Shown here one piece after another: positions 49,156 through 60,000 of a stretch of 60,000 nucleotides of DNA (the first letter of the stretch is position 1; every line of letters starts with the position of its first letter). The notes below the pieces were generated by a model. The model was given only the letters and a program-made list of their open reading frames with translations. It searched no databases and had not been told where the DNA came from. The DNA is from Apostichopus japonicus (Eukaryota > Echinodermata > Holothuroidea > Aspidochirotida > Stichopodidae). A program made the position numbers and the translations under genes. The DNA lies in assembly GCF_037975245.1 (NCBI RefSeq), contig NC_092572.1, positions 3,449,501 through 3,509,500 on the forward strand. The letters run 5' to 3'.

Positions 49156-50243
49156 CAGTGGCGGCGGAACCGGGGGGGCTTGGGGGGGGCTCAGCCCCCC
49201 AATGAAAAAGTTGAGGGGGCAAATGCATGATAAGCCCCCCCAATATTTACCAAGGCTCCGAAACGTGCATCTGCCCATTTTTCAATGCATACTTGTCGAT
49301 CTGTCCGATGCACACGTATACTATATAGGTGTAATAATTTTAGTAATTGCTAGGGGACCCTCGGCCCGTCCCCTGGCTATAGACCACACTGTCACCCCAA
49401 ACGCGTCTTCACGCCCCGTGAAAAGTGGAAGCAGTGAGTGTGAGTACCAGTAAGCGTAACACAACTTCGTCTTAGGCCAATGACTTGCCTCATTTCAGCC
49501 AGTTCTCCAACATCCCCTTACTTAGTGGCGGAGCGTCCATATATACAGTCAGGGGGCGGATGCCCCCCCCCCCCCGACAGACTCAAATGGACTGCTGGCG
49601 CCCTTTTCAGCTTTTCACTATACTCTTTACTTATTCGCTATTATTGACTATTTTATTGCGCTCTCATATACCTATTGACATTTGTCATATTCTGTTGGTG
49701 TAATTTTCCGACAAAATGGCGACGACACCTATTTATTCTCCGTTTATCTGCAAATTAGCAAGGCCCGGAAAGGGTCATTTCCTGCAATCTAGGGAGTATC
49801 TTTACTCAAAATTTTTCTCTACGCTCCGCGCCAACCTGTGGTGGCGCTCCGCTTAGATAGTGTCGAAAGCGCCCCTACAGACCATTCTTGCCCCCCCCCG
49901 ACCAATACCCCTAGCTCTGCCACTGCCCTTACTACACTCAAAAACGTCTTTGCGAGTACACTACGAGTATAATAGCTACTCTCTTAAAACACCATCGAAT
50001 ATACAAATTACAATGTTTTTACAGACTTTTACGTGCAATCTGAGAAATTGCAGACTTGAGACCCATATTTTAGGGCTAGGTATTCGCAGCATAAAACACA
50101 CGGGAAGTGCCGTTTCCGGCCATCTGGGGGTTTGAAATAACCCAAAATTTTCTTGTACGCTCCGCGCCAACTGATGGTGGCGCTCCGCTTAGATAGTCTC
50201 CACACATTAGCCCCCCAATATTTTTTCCGTTCCGCCGCGCCTG
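49156..50243. mobile_element. 1,088-bp non-autonomous hAT-type element (unit 2 only)
   Basis: Starts CAGTGGCGGCGGAACCGG and ends CCGTTCCGCCGCGCCTG. It is flanked by the perfect 8-bp duplication ggcaatag at 49148-49155 and 50244-50251. Unit 1 has the empty site, gaccgggcaatagtcatagg, near 25708-25727. It is the same family as 29201-30292, differing by roughly 3-4% by eye, and it also carries the nested element. No transposase frame. Confidence 0.95.
49523..49925. mobile_element. 403-bp nested hAT-type element (unit 2)
   Basis: Starts TAGTGGCGGAGCGTCC and ends GCTCTGCCACTG, with perfect 8-bp duplications cccttact at 49515-49522 and 49926-49933. It sits at the same internal position as its counterpart in unit 1, so it entered the 1.09-kb element before that composite spread. 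Confidence 0.92.
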
Positions 50244-51313
50244 GGCAATAGTCATAGGATCTCTCTGAAGTGATATTTTCACCGCTCTTCTGGACCGTAA
50301 CTATTGGTTACCAACCAACGGACGGGCGCGCTGTAAGGACTATGTGTTATGACTGATAATGACAAATGTTCATTGGATGATCGTTTTACATATTTACCTA
50401 TCCAGTACACTTGTCCGTGTTTGAATTATGTATGAACGACATGGCAAAAGTCTACATTTGTCGATTGTTATCTACAGTTTCACTTTCAATGACACTTCCG
50501 TCAGACTGATATCTTTAAAAGGTCTTTCTCAAATCACTTCTCTTGAAGAAGTAAACAGGAACAATGAAACTGCACCGTATGCATATATGCGTACCGTATG
50601 TACACACACAATCGCGCATACACAGCGAGTATTAACATCGATATGGAAGTTTAATGAAGGTTTTTCACTTTCTTTCTAATCTTGTCAATCAGACTGCATT
50701 AAGTTACAGAATGGTTATTCCTTGCTACACTCCTTTCTGCCTAATAATTCCCTCAATTCCACACGACATTAATTTATTTGTCTGTAGGGCAGAGAGAGTG
50801 GTGAGCAAAACAATATTAACTGACGGAAGGCGGCATAAGAGGCCAACTTATTGTTACCCAGAAGAGTCTGGGTGAGTTTGTGAGTGTGGGTATATAATAA
50901 ATGTTGGCTGCGAGGAATTATCGTTAGACGGACGCTAAGTTTAAAGGCATCACCTAACGCATTGTCGATCACATATATCCAGAGTGAGTGGTAAGGGATG
51001 GTGGGGGTTAGTTGGGAACGGAGACGGGGGCAGGGAAATGTAGTGTCCAGTAAAAGCTATACTTTCCGTAGCAATTCAATTGAAATTTATGTTTTGTATC
51101 GAAAACAAAAACCTGACACATCGTACAGTAAAAATAACATCATATAGATGACACTATAAAACAGAGGTAGGTTATAATAAGGCTATTGACAACAAAGAAT
51201 GAAAAATGAAAAAAAAACTCAATACAACAAAATAACATAATATGAAGGACACTTTAGAACAGAAATATGTTTAATAAGGCCATTGACAATAAAGACAAAA
51301 ACAAAATAAAATA

Positions 51314-51343
51314 AATCAACTCAATTCAATTCAATTCAATTCA
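51314..51343. repeat. caatt pentanucleotide expansion (unit 2 only)
   Basis: About five tcaat/caatt units where unit 1 has a single tcaattcacc (near 26788). Confidence 0.8.
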
Positions 51344-52965
51344 CCAAAATGAGAGACAAGAAAAAAAGAGCACAAGTAAAAATGAGAAGACGAATAAATA
51401 TGAGGAAAGATGAAAACAGAATGCGAGAGACAGAGATGAAGGAAGAATTTAGGCTCGGAAGAGAGAAGAAAGTACAACTGAACAAGAATAATAACAATTC
51501 TCAGTATATTGTAGTGACTATGACACACACTAACGTACATGCTTCTACACACAGTGAATAAGTGACTCTCAAAGTGATTCTCTCAAAATAACGATCCATC
51601 TTTCTAGCGACAAAAGATGAGTTTCTTTCAATCTATTGCATATGCAGCCGATCGAAACTAATCGTCAAATCTATATTTCCATTTATATACCTATATAAGT
51701 TTATTCTTTATTTATGATTAAATCAGGAAGTGTGTTTTTTTTTTTATTTTGCGAAGAAGTTTCGGTTTTAATCGATCATTCTAGTTTTATATTTCACATC
51801 CAATAGTTTTATGTTAAAACAATTCTCGTTTCATTATATCTCGGTTTAACAGTCTGGCTGTTATCGGTTTATATTTAGTCTTTGTAAATTACGAAAGAAT
51901 GTACTTTAATATAAATCAGAAACTCAGTTGGAAAGAAATTCTATAGGCCTATACCATCGTTGTTCCATTTTCAGGTTTACTTAACGTGTCATGCATACAG
52001 AATGCACAATGAAACTGACAAACAAATAGCTTGTAAATTACTGTCACGAGCTTCCGCTTCTATTATATCTCTTGACTTCTCTTCTTACTGATATAACACC
52101 TCATATCGCCATTGCATAGAGTATTATGCGGGTATTAGGATATTTAAACTACCTCGCAGACTATATAGAAAAATGAAAAGCATAGAACGCCAAATGCGCA
52201 TTAATGGCCTTTAATGCTAGATCGAAACGCGAGCGCGACATTATACAAAATTTGTGATATTTACTTTTAGCACAGGAAAATTAAATTTGTCATCATGAAT
52301 AACGATGATCGTTAATTTCATTTTGGAGACAAAAACTGGGAGATATTTAGACTGAAAATGTTTGCTTCTCATTGGCAGCAGCTCATCTACAGTCACGTGT
52401 TTAACAATGACATTCACGTGTCATTTGAGCCATGTTCCCTGCCGGCCAAATAGTTTTCAAAACTACCCCATAGCTCATACAGTTTGCATAGGTATAGCAC
52501 TTTCACTTCAGTTGGTGTGTTTATGGTTAGAATCTCAGCATCCTATTCCGTTGATCAGGAAATGATTTGTAACTTTTATTCTACTTTAGGCTAACTATCA
52601 TTCTTTCCTCGCCGTAGCTTTTACTTGACATCAAAATACAATGAATAACAACCGAAAAGTAGCTGGTACAATGTCAACTAGAAACTTAATTTGCAGGTAG
52701 ACAAGAGCCTCTTTGAACATGATACTTTGTCATCTAAGAGACGTTCAAGTCGAATCCATGTCTGTATGTCTCTGTACGTATATTGTAATTTAAATAACGT
52801 TACAGAACCTGCTAAGTCTGGTCTATTAGCTCCTAATGCACTATGATATATATCCACGTTGAGAACTTGCCATTAATTTCTTGAGTGTCATAAATAATTC
52901 TTCTCTTCGAAAAGTCCCACAGAAATTGCTGACGTATCATTATTAGCGGCATGTGCATAGTCGAG

Positions 52966-53044
52966 AGGGACAAGGGATGGGCAATGGAGAAGCAAGGGAG
53001 GGGCAAGGGAGGGGTAAGGGAGGGGTAAGGGAGGGGCGGGAAGG
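52966..53044 (+). repeat. G-rich minisatellite with G-quadruplex potential (unit 2)
   Basis: Counterpart of 28358-28440, with the same aagggagggg(c/t) repeats and little change. Confidence 0.85.
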
Positions 53045-53444
53045 GAGCTATATAGCTTCCATCCTGAGGTGAAATAAGGGGCGAGAATAGTTCAAGTCCG
53101 GGCTCCCGCTCGTCAGAAATATTTGATACTCCCATGAATATTCCACGAATAGAATGTATACTTCAAAAAGATGACCTTACAGATGATTTAATTGTTCGTG
53201 TAGGTCTAGAATAATTTCTGTACGCCCCTGCATACATGTACGGTGGCAATGTGTGGAATAATCACTTTGTCGCCAGTGACAAGTAGGACACGCAATTGTA
53301 TTTTAAGATTAGGGTTAGCTTAGCTGTAGGAATTAACCAAATTAGCCTTACCAGACTAACATGACGTGTATAGGCTAATAAATCCGCATCCGGGTAGGTG
53401 TTTATTCAATCAAATAAAACGAATTAATGAAACAACGATTGAAA

Positions 53445-53448
<4 letters not shown>

Positions 53449-53514
<66 letters not shown>
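53449..53514. repeat. AT microsatellite (unit 2)
   Basis: A pure (AT)n run. Unit 1 has a longer interrupted version at 28843-28927. Confidence 0.95.
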
Positions 53515-53519
<5 letters not shown>

Positions 53520-56500
53520 GTCTTCTCAATGTTCTTAAGCTTTACGAATACTTGTACTGAGAACCTGAGAAAGGCTATATATATTTCACGATAGGGTGGT
53601 CAGCTTAACTCTTTTGGAGAGCAAATAGGCAATGCATAGTTCCGTCACGGTATTTCTTATTGATTCAATTACATTGGTATCCCTTTAGCCGGAAGTGGTG
53701 CATTCTGGGAAGATATGAATGTTAAAATTAATTTTCGAATATGTTTGTGCAATCTATCTATGATATCGTTTCTCGTGCATGCAGTATGGATATCGTACTT
53801 TCAACAGATAAAAGTATTCCATTTTGTCGGTTGCTTTTTTATAAACAAAACCTCAAATGCATCCACACTTTGTTATGCTTTGTGATAGCCTGAGAATTAG
53901 ATTCCTGTACATAATTTACCGGTAATATCAAATTGTGTAACAATATGTGATCTTTGAAATTGAAGTCAGTACAGTGTTGTAAACGCAACTTGCAATATTA
54001 CGGAACCAAGAAATAAATGTATAAAATATCCGCAAAACTTCCCACAAAACAACACATAATTTCATACTGAAATTTGAGAGCCCTTCTTGTTTATTCTTTC
54101 ATCCATTTACCTATTTAGCTTTCAGACACGGAATAAATAAAGGCCAGAAGGTCCAAACGGAAAATAAATTTGTTCCTTAAAGGACTGGTGTTGATAAAAC
54201 TACGTGACTTTTGTAGTCCTAAAATTAACTTTCAATCGCTTATATTAAAAGAAGAAAAGGACAAAAGAATAATCATTTTGGGGTTTTTTTCGTGGTGAAT
54301 AAACTTGCATCGCATCTAAAATACCTTGAAGCATTTTGTCCTAATCCAGGGTCGATTTTCATTTATCTGAATACCAAACTGGATTACGATAAGAAAAGAC
54401 TAGAGTCGTTGACATGGATATTTTATCTCCTTGATTGACGCTTGTTCGGCGTTGTTGATCACTTCAGAAACGATTATTTTGCCAGGGATGATAAATTTAC
54501 ACTTTCTTATATCCTTGATAGAAGTGTCTCAATCAAGTATAACTCCTCTAGCTATGTTTCTGTGACTTTATACAAAAAAAAAATATATAGTGTGAATGGT
54601 CCTGGAGAACAACGACGATTTGAATTATCTTTTTTTCAAACAAGAGAGAGAAAGAGAGAGAGAGAGAGGTGGGGGGGGGGGGTGGGGATTAAATTAAAAT
54701 TAAATTAAGCCTGGAGAAGATTTATGAGAAATTTTGAATTGTGTTCTTGGTAAGAAGACATATAACTCCTTCCGTTGCAGTAGAATATGTTCTAGCTCAT
54801 ATTTCCACACTACTTTTTACCTTGTGCAGAATGAATTGTAGCATGGGAGAGGTAGTGTGTGAGATTAGTGGAATGGAAAAGCGTGTTAAGAGGACGGGGG
54901 TAGGGGTGGCGGTGTAAGGGTGGGTATATTGATGAACAAAAGTTGAAAGAAGAGGACTCCTCAGTGAGATTGTAAATGTCTAGATGTAAATCGCTTCTTA
55001 TCTGTCAAACTTCCAAATATTTTTCTTTTTTGTAACAATTATAAAGGGTGAATTATCGCTGTGCTTAATTATGATCTCAATTTTTTTTGGGAGAATAGAG
55101 TTAGAAGGTACTATTTGCTTTTAGTGGGATGGGGAGGGGTATGGTGAGGGGGGGCTCTCCCGTCCATTCACATTCAGCTCTATTAACCCCCACCATCTGC
55201 ACTGCCATAAATTATACGTCTTTCAAATAATAATCTTGAATCATTTTCTGTTATAAATCATGTTCATATTCAGTAACTAAGTGTTAAGATGTGGTTTAAA
55301 ATTTTGAAGAAAAAAACAGAAGAAAAAAATATGCAGATACATCGTCAAGTCTCGTGTAGAATATTTTCTATTTGCTGGCAGGAATACATCAGTATACAGC
55401 ATGGAGATACTTTACGAGTCGATTTAGGGATGAATCCTGAGGATAAATGTCACATTTTTAAAATAAATAAATGATGATAAATGTCATGTTTATTTGGTAA
55501 ATAAATGATGAATACCAACAGGTTACGTACTACCTTGAAGCTGTCCAATTTATATGCTAACCATTGATGCTGAAGGGGGGAAGTTTTAACTATAAAAACT
55601 GCATGTTATCCTCCATGCTTTAGACGTCAGTATAATATGAACGCTGCGGCACACGTTAATTGCTGCTATGGATTTCAGTGAGAAACTCATTAATTTTAAC
55701 GTTATATCTAATAGTTACCAGCGTTAGTCATTTTGAAATTCGCCATTTCCGCATTATTCGATTTTCTTTACACATCACTGTTCCTAGATAAGTATCCCGC
55801 CCACACCACCACCACAAAATAATAATAAAAATTAGGTAAACAAATAAAACATAAAAATGTCTCGAAGTCTCAATTTCATATGAAAATAACGGTTACCATC
55901 GAGTTAAGCAATTAGATAAAGACTAGTTTTAAACAGAATAAAACAACTTAAAGTGATGGTATTACATTGGAATTTAGGAGTGGAAAGGACCGTCGAAAAG
56001 ACCGTAGCCACACTAGGGGATTATTAGGGGCAGTTGGGCAACAAATCAGTCAGCCTTATATATAGCTATACAGAGGTTAAGTTTGAAAGTATTCAATTAT
56101 TTAGCCGTTGAACAACAACACGCATCAAACTCGTAAAAAGCTCTCACCTTATGTATTATACATTATATCTAAAGTTTCTAGACGGCTTATAATAGCTCAC
56201 AACCTTCTCGCTGTAATAATATGTGCGTATTGTAATGTAACGTGATGTCAGGTAATATTATATGCCCACTGTAATGTAATGTAATATAATGTAATTATAT
56301 GTGCGTAATGTAACGGTCATAGGTATGTAATAAAATTTGATGCGTTTGTACCTCGATTTTGCCATCGTTGCGACTATCCAAGCACCTTGACTGTACGGTT
56401 AGCTTTAATTAATAATTGATCAAAAATATGCAAGTTTTCTTTTGTTACTTCCTGAATTTTAAAATGTAAACATTAAACATGTTATCCTTCCAGGTACGCT

Positions 56501-57199
56501 GTCTGCTTTTAGCTTTGATTAATAGATAAATTAATCTTTATTCTATTTTTAAATTTTCCGCAAACGGATGGCAAGTTCTATATTTAGGGTTGTGGTACTT
56601 GTTGAAACTAGCAAGGTAATAAACAACCCTGGTAAAAACGATCATACACGAAAGGTTTCGTTTAATATTTTCATCAGACCGAGGGGTGGCAGGAAAGGTT
56701 TGAATCTGAATTTAGAAGGATGGGGGGGGGGGCGGCGGTGTGAAGAGGCTGAAGGCAAGAATGTAGGTTTACGCAGGGAAGTTTGACAATGAATTGAGTG
56801 GCTAACCACAAAGCGATTCAAAAGGGAAATAAAAAAAAGGATAAATCTTATAGTACACTTAATAAAAACGTGTAAGTCCTGTTACCTTTGAATTTTAGTT
56901 AACAAAGAAAGGCACTCTCATTTAGTGAGCAAGAATGTCCTTTAATAATGTTAACAAAACTGTTAAACAAAGATTAAGTATCCCTAAAAAAGAGAGAACT
57001 CCTTATGACAAGATAGGGGTTAGGGTTAACCCTTATGACAAGGTGTACTCTTTATTGTACTGTAGTGTTTGGGTAATGCATCTTTTCACAACGTGTTACT
57101 GAAACAAAGTGAAACAATGAATAATTAGATTCTCTTACTTTATTTGCTAAAGGACGTGCTTCGGTTGAATAAATTTGTATTTTGTTTTTGTCATTTCAG

Positions 57200-57650
57200 A
57201 GTACATTCGACATCATCAAATGGAAATAACGTTTCAAGCCCGATCCCCTCTGTCTCTGCTTCTGCTAAGAGGGCGACATTCGCATCTCAGCGATCAACGA
57301 CAGCTAGCGGTCGTCGTGTAATGCGACGTCATCGGTCTATCAAGACTTACCTTTCAAAGAGGCAGATCGAAATCACGAAGAATCTTTTCTACGTTCTCTG
57401 TGCGTTCCTCATTTGCATAAGTCCCTACTTGTTCGTCTTATTATTGGATGACAAACAAGGGGCGCCATTTGTACCTTATGCTGCCACCATTCTTATGTTC
57501 AACAGCTGTATCAACTGGGTGATTTACGCCACAAAACATCCTTACTTTAAAAACATTTTCAAAGCCATACTTCTGTGCAGATGGAAAACCATACCAGAAC
57601 CCATTGACTCGGTACGTGAGGGTAGACTACTGTGTATGAAATGCCGCTGA
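57200..57650 (+). CDS. Receptor B, coding exon 2: loop 3, TM6, TM7 and tail
   Basis: Paralog of the exon at 33753, completing Gly246 and ending at TGA 57648-57650. I count only four base changes in 451: three alter the protein (S260P, Q335P, R394C) and one is silent. Q335P sits at the start of TM7, and R394C is next to the last residue, adding a third tail cysteine. TM6 (C318-I-S-P321) and TM7 (N351-W-V-I-Y355) variants are shared with copy A, so they are features of this receptor type rather than decay of one copy. The total is 395 residues, intact. Confidence 0.92.
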
Positions 57651-58478
57651 AGGGATGCACAGATGGTGAGAGAGGTGAAGAACGTCATATTATGGAACGA
57701 TATGATCATCCTACGGCGTTTGTGTGTACATGTATATGGTGTCAGAAGTGGGAATATGCCATCAGTCATCTACGTCATATCATGACTGTGTATGACGACC
57801 TATTTATCCTTACCAAGGGTTGGACATTACAATATCATGTGGACTTGTCAGACGAAACTCTTAATACTGTAACTATAATCGTTATAGTGTAACGAAGTAG
57901 GCGAATGCAATGAAGAAGAGTGATGCTTATGATGGTTAAGATGGATGTGAGATATCTACAGAAAAGTCATTTATTTTAATAAGAATACAAAATCCTTCAA
58001 AATTACTGACGATCGTGAAGAAATAATGTATATTGTGTAAGGCATATTACGAATTAATGTTGGAAAATGTTCTTGTAAGATTAGGCTTATAATGCTAAGC
58101 CTTCGGTAGATTCATACGAACTGATGTAGTATACACAAGAATTAAATTTTGTTTCTCGAAGCCATTTGTTTCGATTTTACAGCTGTTATAGAGATAACAA
58201 TACTTCTAATTAAGATACAGTCATATTACCACTTTGTAAATTAGTTCAAATTCTGATACAAGGCAGATAAAAATATTATATTTATATTCTGCTTATTGCT
58301 CAGACATTCCTAATAACTGACGCATTTGGTGACGTCGACATTCCGCTATATCAGGAAATGATTGTCAACTATGAACCTTAAATTTTTGAGAAGATTATAA
58401 CCTTTCTAGGAAACAACCTTTGAATCTCAGATTAAACATTATCGATAACTACCGTTGGACCTTCTTTCCTCTAATAAA
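57651..58478 (+). other. Probable 3' UTR of receptor B
   Basis: Closely matches the sequence downstream of receptor A. AATAAA at 58473-58478 is the first canonical signal noted. Confidence 0.4.
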
Positions 58479-59326
58479 GGTTCGTTCAATAGGCACTGAT
58501 TCACCTGCAACTAACTCTGATGTATTTAATTCTGGAACGACGGTAGGCTGAAATCAATTTGACTTGACTGATTGGTGCACCACTGTAGTTGAATGGTTGA
58601 TACAAAAAAAACTCTGTTGAACTATTCAAACAGGTATTGACAAATAACATTTCATGGCATGACTTAAAACATAAACAGTGTAAAGATGCCAAACATGTGT
58701 ATCTTGACCAATGTTACCAGAAACTTACTAAGCTATGTCTCTTAGAAAACATTTGCTCTCTTGACGGGAGGTCTGGGCGAGAGTCTAGGCCTGTGACGTT
58801 AAACTGGGAGGCCATGGGATGGTTGGTAGCCTTCCATCCGTTATGAGGCTCCCTTAGTGGAATAATTTGGCGATCCCTGAAATCCGGACAAGAAGAACAC
58901 GATTTGGACGCTTAATATTTTTGATCAATCTGCTATACTGACCTTGTATTCATTATGTCTTAAAGTATGTCCAACAAACCATGTGGGAAAATCTATAAAA
59001 AAAAAATTGCTAAATCGTCGAGAGTCTTATAAGCATTTTTTTTTAAACATTTCATCTAAGTCGAAGAAATTTCCCACAATTGGTCAATTACAACAATCCA
59101 TGTCCCAAACATATCCCCATTTTCTTACACTGTAAAGATGATTGATTGTAACACTATAGAATTATCTTATAGAAGACTGAATATAAAAGTAACTGAACCA
59201 ATGTTATATTAGACTAAATCAACATATCATATTCCCTAATGCGGACAGTGTATCCACGCATATATCGAGGACGACTCTGCGTATACTGTACAGGTGTGAC
59301 ATTATAGTTTCGTATGTTCTGTGTTA
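58479..59326. other. Duplicated sequence downstream of receptor B
   Basis: No gene recognised. It matches about 35028-35880, including the almost unchanged 240-bp block (58632-58871). Confidence 0.5.
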
Positions 59327-59477
59327 CTTGGAGAAGGACAGTAACTAAAGAGAGAGACAAGAATGGCTGGAGAAGCTGGTCCGATGTGAGAAGAGCTGCA
59401 GAAGATCGACAGGGGTGGAAAGAGAGCATCTTGACCTTATGTAACAGACGTTACGGAGAAGATTAAGAAATAAGAAA
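59327..59477 (+). mobile_element. 151-bp 5'-truncated non-LTR retrotransposon end (unit 2 only)
   Basis: Flanked by the 13-bp duplication atgttctgtgtta (59314-59326 and 59478-59490), of which unit 1 has a single copy. Positions 59329-59466 read as 45 codons ending in TAA, including SWSDVRRAAEDRQGWKES. The pattern A-x-D-R-x-x-W is characteristic of the C-terminus of many LINE reverse-transcriptase proteins. A short taagaaataagaaa tail follows the stop. Target duplication, truncation and tail together indicate target-primed reverse transcription after the duplication. Clade not determined. Confidence 0.88.
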
Positions 59478-59490
59478 ATGTTCTGTGTTA

Positions 59491-60000
59491 TACGCAAACC
59501 TCTCTGTACTTTGTGATAGTAACTGTATCAATAATACTAAGCTTCTCCGTATAACCGCTTGTAAATCATTACAACTACTTTACATACAATCACGTCCATG
59601 TTTGAGTTCTATGTCACGTGTTAATTGTGTTATCTATCACATTACCTCTCTCATTAAAACTCTCCTCTCTATATGTATGAGCCAATTTTGGAAATAATCC
59701 AGAACATAACAAGCGAAACAAATGCGAGTATGCTCTGCTAGTTTAAATTTTGTCCACCGGGAATACAAAAAGTGTTATCTTTTCGCGTTTAACAATAGTC
59801 AAACTGTTTTAATTACTTCCGCTCTTGCTTTCCTGGGTTCATCTGACTACGGAAGTGTATCATAGGACAAAAGCTATGAGATTGGGGCTAACCTATATCA
59901 TTTCACTGAAACAGCGTGAAAGCTGCTTTCTTGACACTTTCGATTTTGGTACTTAAACACTTCAAAGTTCATTGTGCGTTGCACATTTACCTTTTGCATA
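59491..60000. other. Right edge, duplicated non-coding sequence
   Basis: Matches about 35881-36391. No gene recognised. Confidence 0.5.

Larger units (their letters stand above)
46466..57199 (+). other. Receptor B intron, 10.73 kb, phase 2
   Basis: Donor gtaagt at 46466 and acceptor tgtcatttcag ending at 57199. It contains the unit 2-specific hAT-type element at 49156-50243, a G-rich array, an AT microsatellite and several small indels relative to copy A, for example a loss of about 130 bp near 55580. The empty TTAA and ggatatcg sites of the copy A insertions are intact. No further exon recognised. Confidence 0.88.
41803..60000 (+). repeat. Segmental duplication, unit 2 (continues past the window)
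   Basis: The second direct copy of the unit starting at 16158, with receptor B. It carries its own hAT-type insertion, LINE insertion and minisatellite expansion, and lacks the 1.33-kb and TTAA-MITE segments of unit 1. The last base of the window corresponds to about 36391. Confidence 0.95.

Overview
The window looks like nuclear DNA from an animal, most likely a marine invertebrate. It is AT-rich and gene-poor, has long introns with GT-AG junctions, and is full of microsatellites, minisatellites, poly-G runs and small non-autonomous transposons. An echinoderm or other invertebrate deuterostome is my guess from the receptor and repeat style. This is inference; nothing in the sequence fixes the species.

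Only one kind of gene can be supported: a two-exon class A (rhodopsin-like) G-protein-coupled receptor of 395 residues, present twice on the + strand. Receptor A has coding exons 21857-22593 and 33753-34203. Receptor B has 45729-46465 and 57200-57650. In each, exon 1 encodes TM1-TM5, an intron of about 11 kb interrupts the third intracellular loop in phase 2, and exon 2 encodes TM6, TM7 and the tail. A 5' UTR exon with a strong acceptor precedes each coding start. The two proteins differ at 18 of 395 positions by my count.

The receptors sit in two direct copies of a segmental duplication. Unit 1 starts near 16158 and unit 2 near 41803. Unit 2 runs off the window at 60000, which matches about 36391 in unit 1. 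The copies are colinear except for clean copy-specific events. A 1.09-kb hAT-type element with 8-bp target duplications sits in the receptor intron of each copy, but at different sites, each empty in the other copy. Each of these carries an older nested hAT-type element. A TTAA-flanked MITE occurs only in unit 1. A 5'-truncated LINE end with a 13-bp target duplication occurs only in unit 2. Unit 2 also lacks a 1.3-kb segment and carries an expanded 85-bp minisatellite.

Layout: 1-16157 is non-genic flank with a hAT-like end at the left edge, a 336-341 bp tandem duplication, pentanucleotide and 27-bp arrays, a LINE relic on the minus strand, a 92-bp satellite with a three-monomer higher-order pattern, and a long ATG/GAT microsatellite. 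16158-36391 is unit 1 with receptor A. 36392-41802 is a spacer with a 379-bp hAT-type MITE and other repeat debris. 41803-60000 is unit 2 with receptor B. I see no RNA genes, CRISPR arrays or prokaryotic features. Apart from the receptors and the two LINE fragments, open reading frames are short or low-complexity, and none was recognisable.
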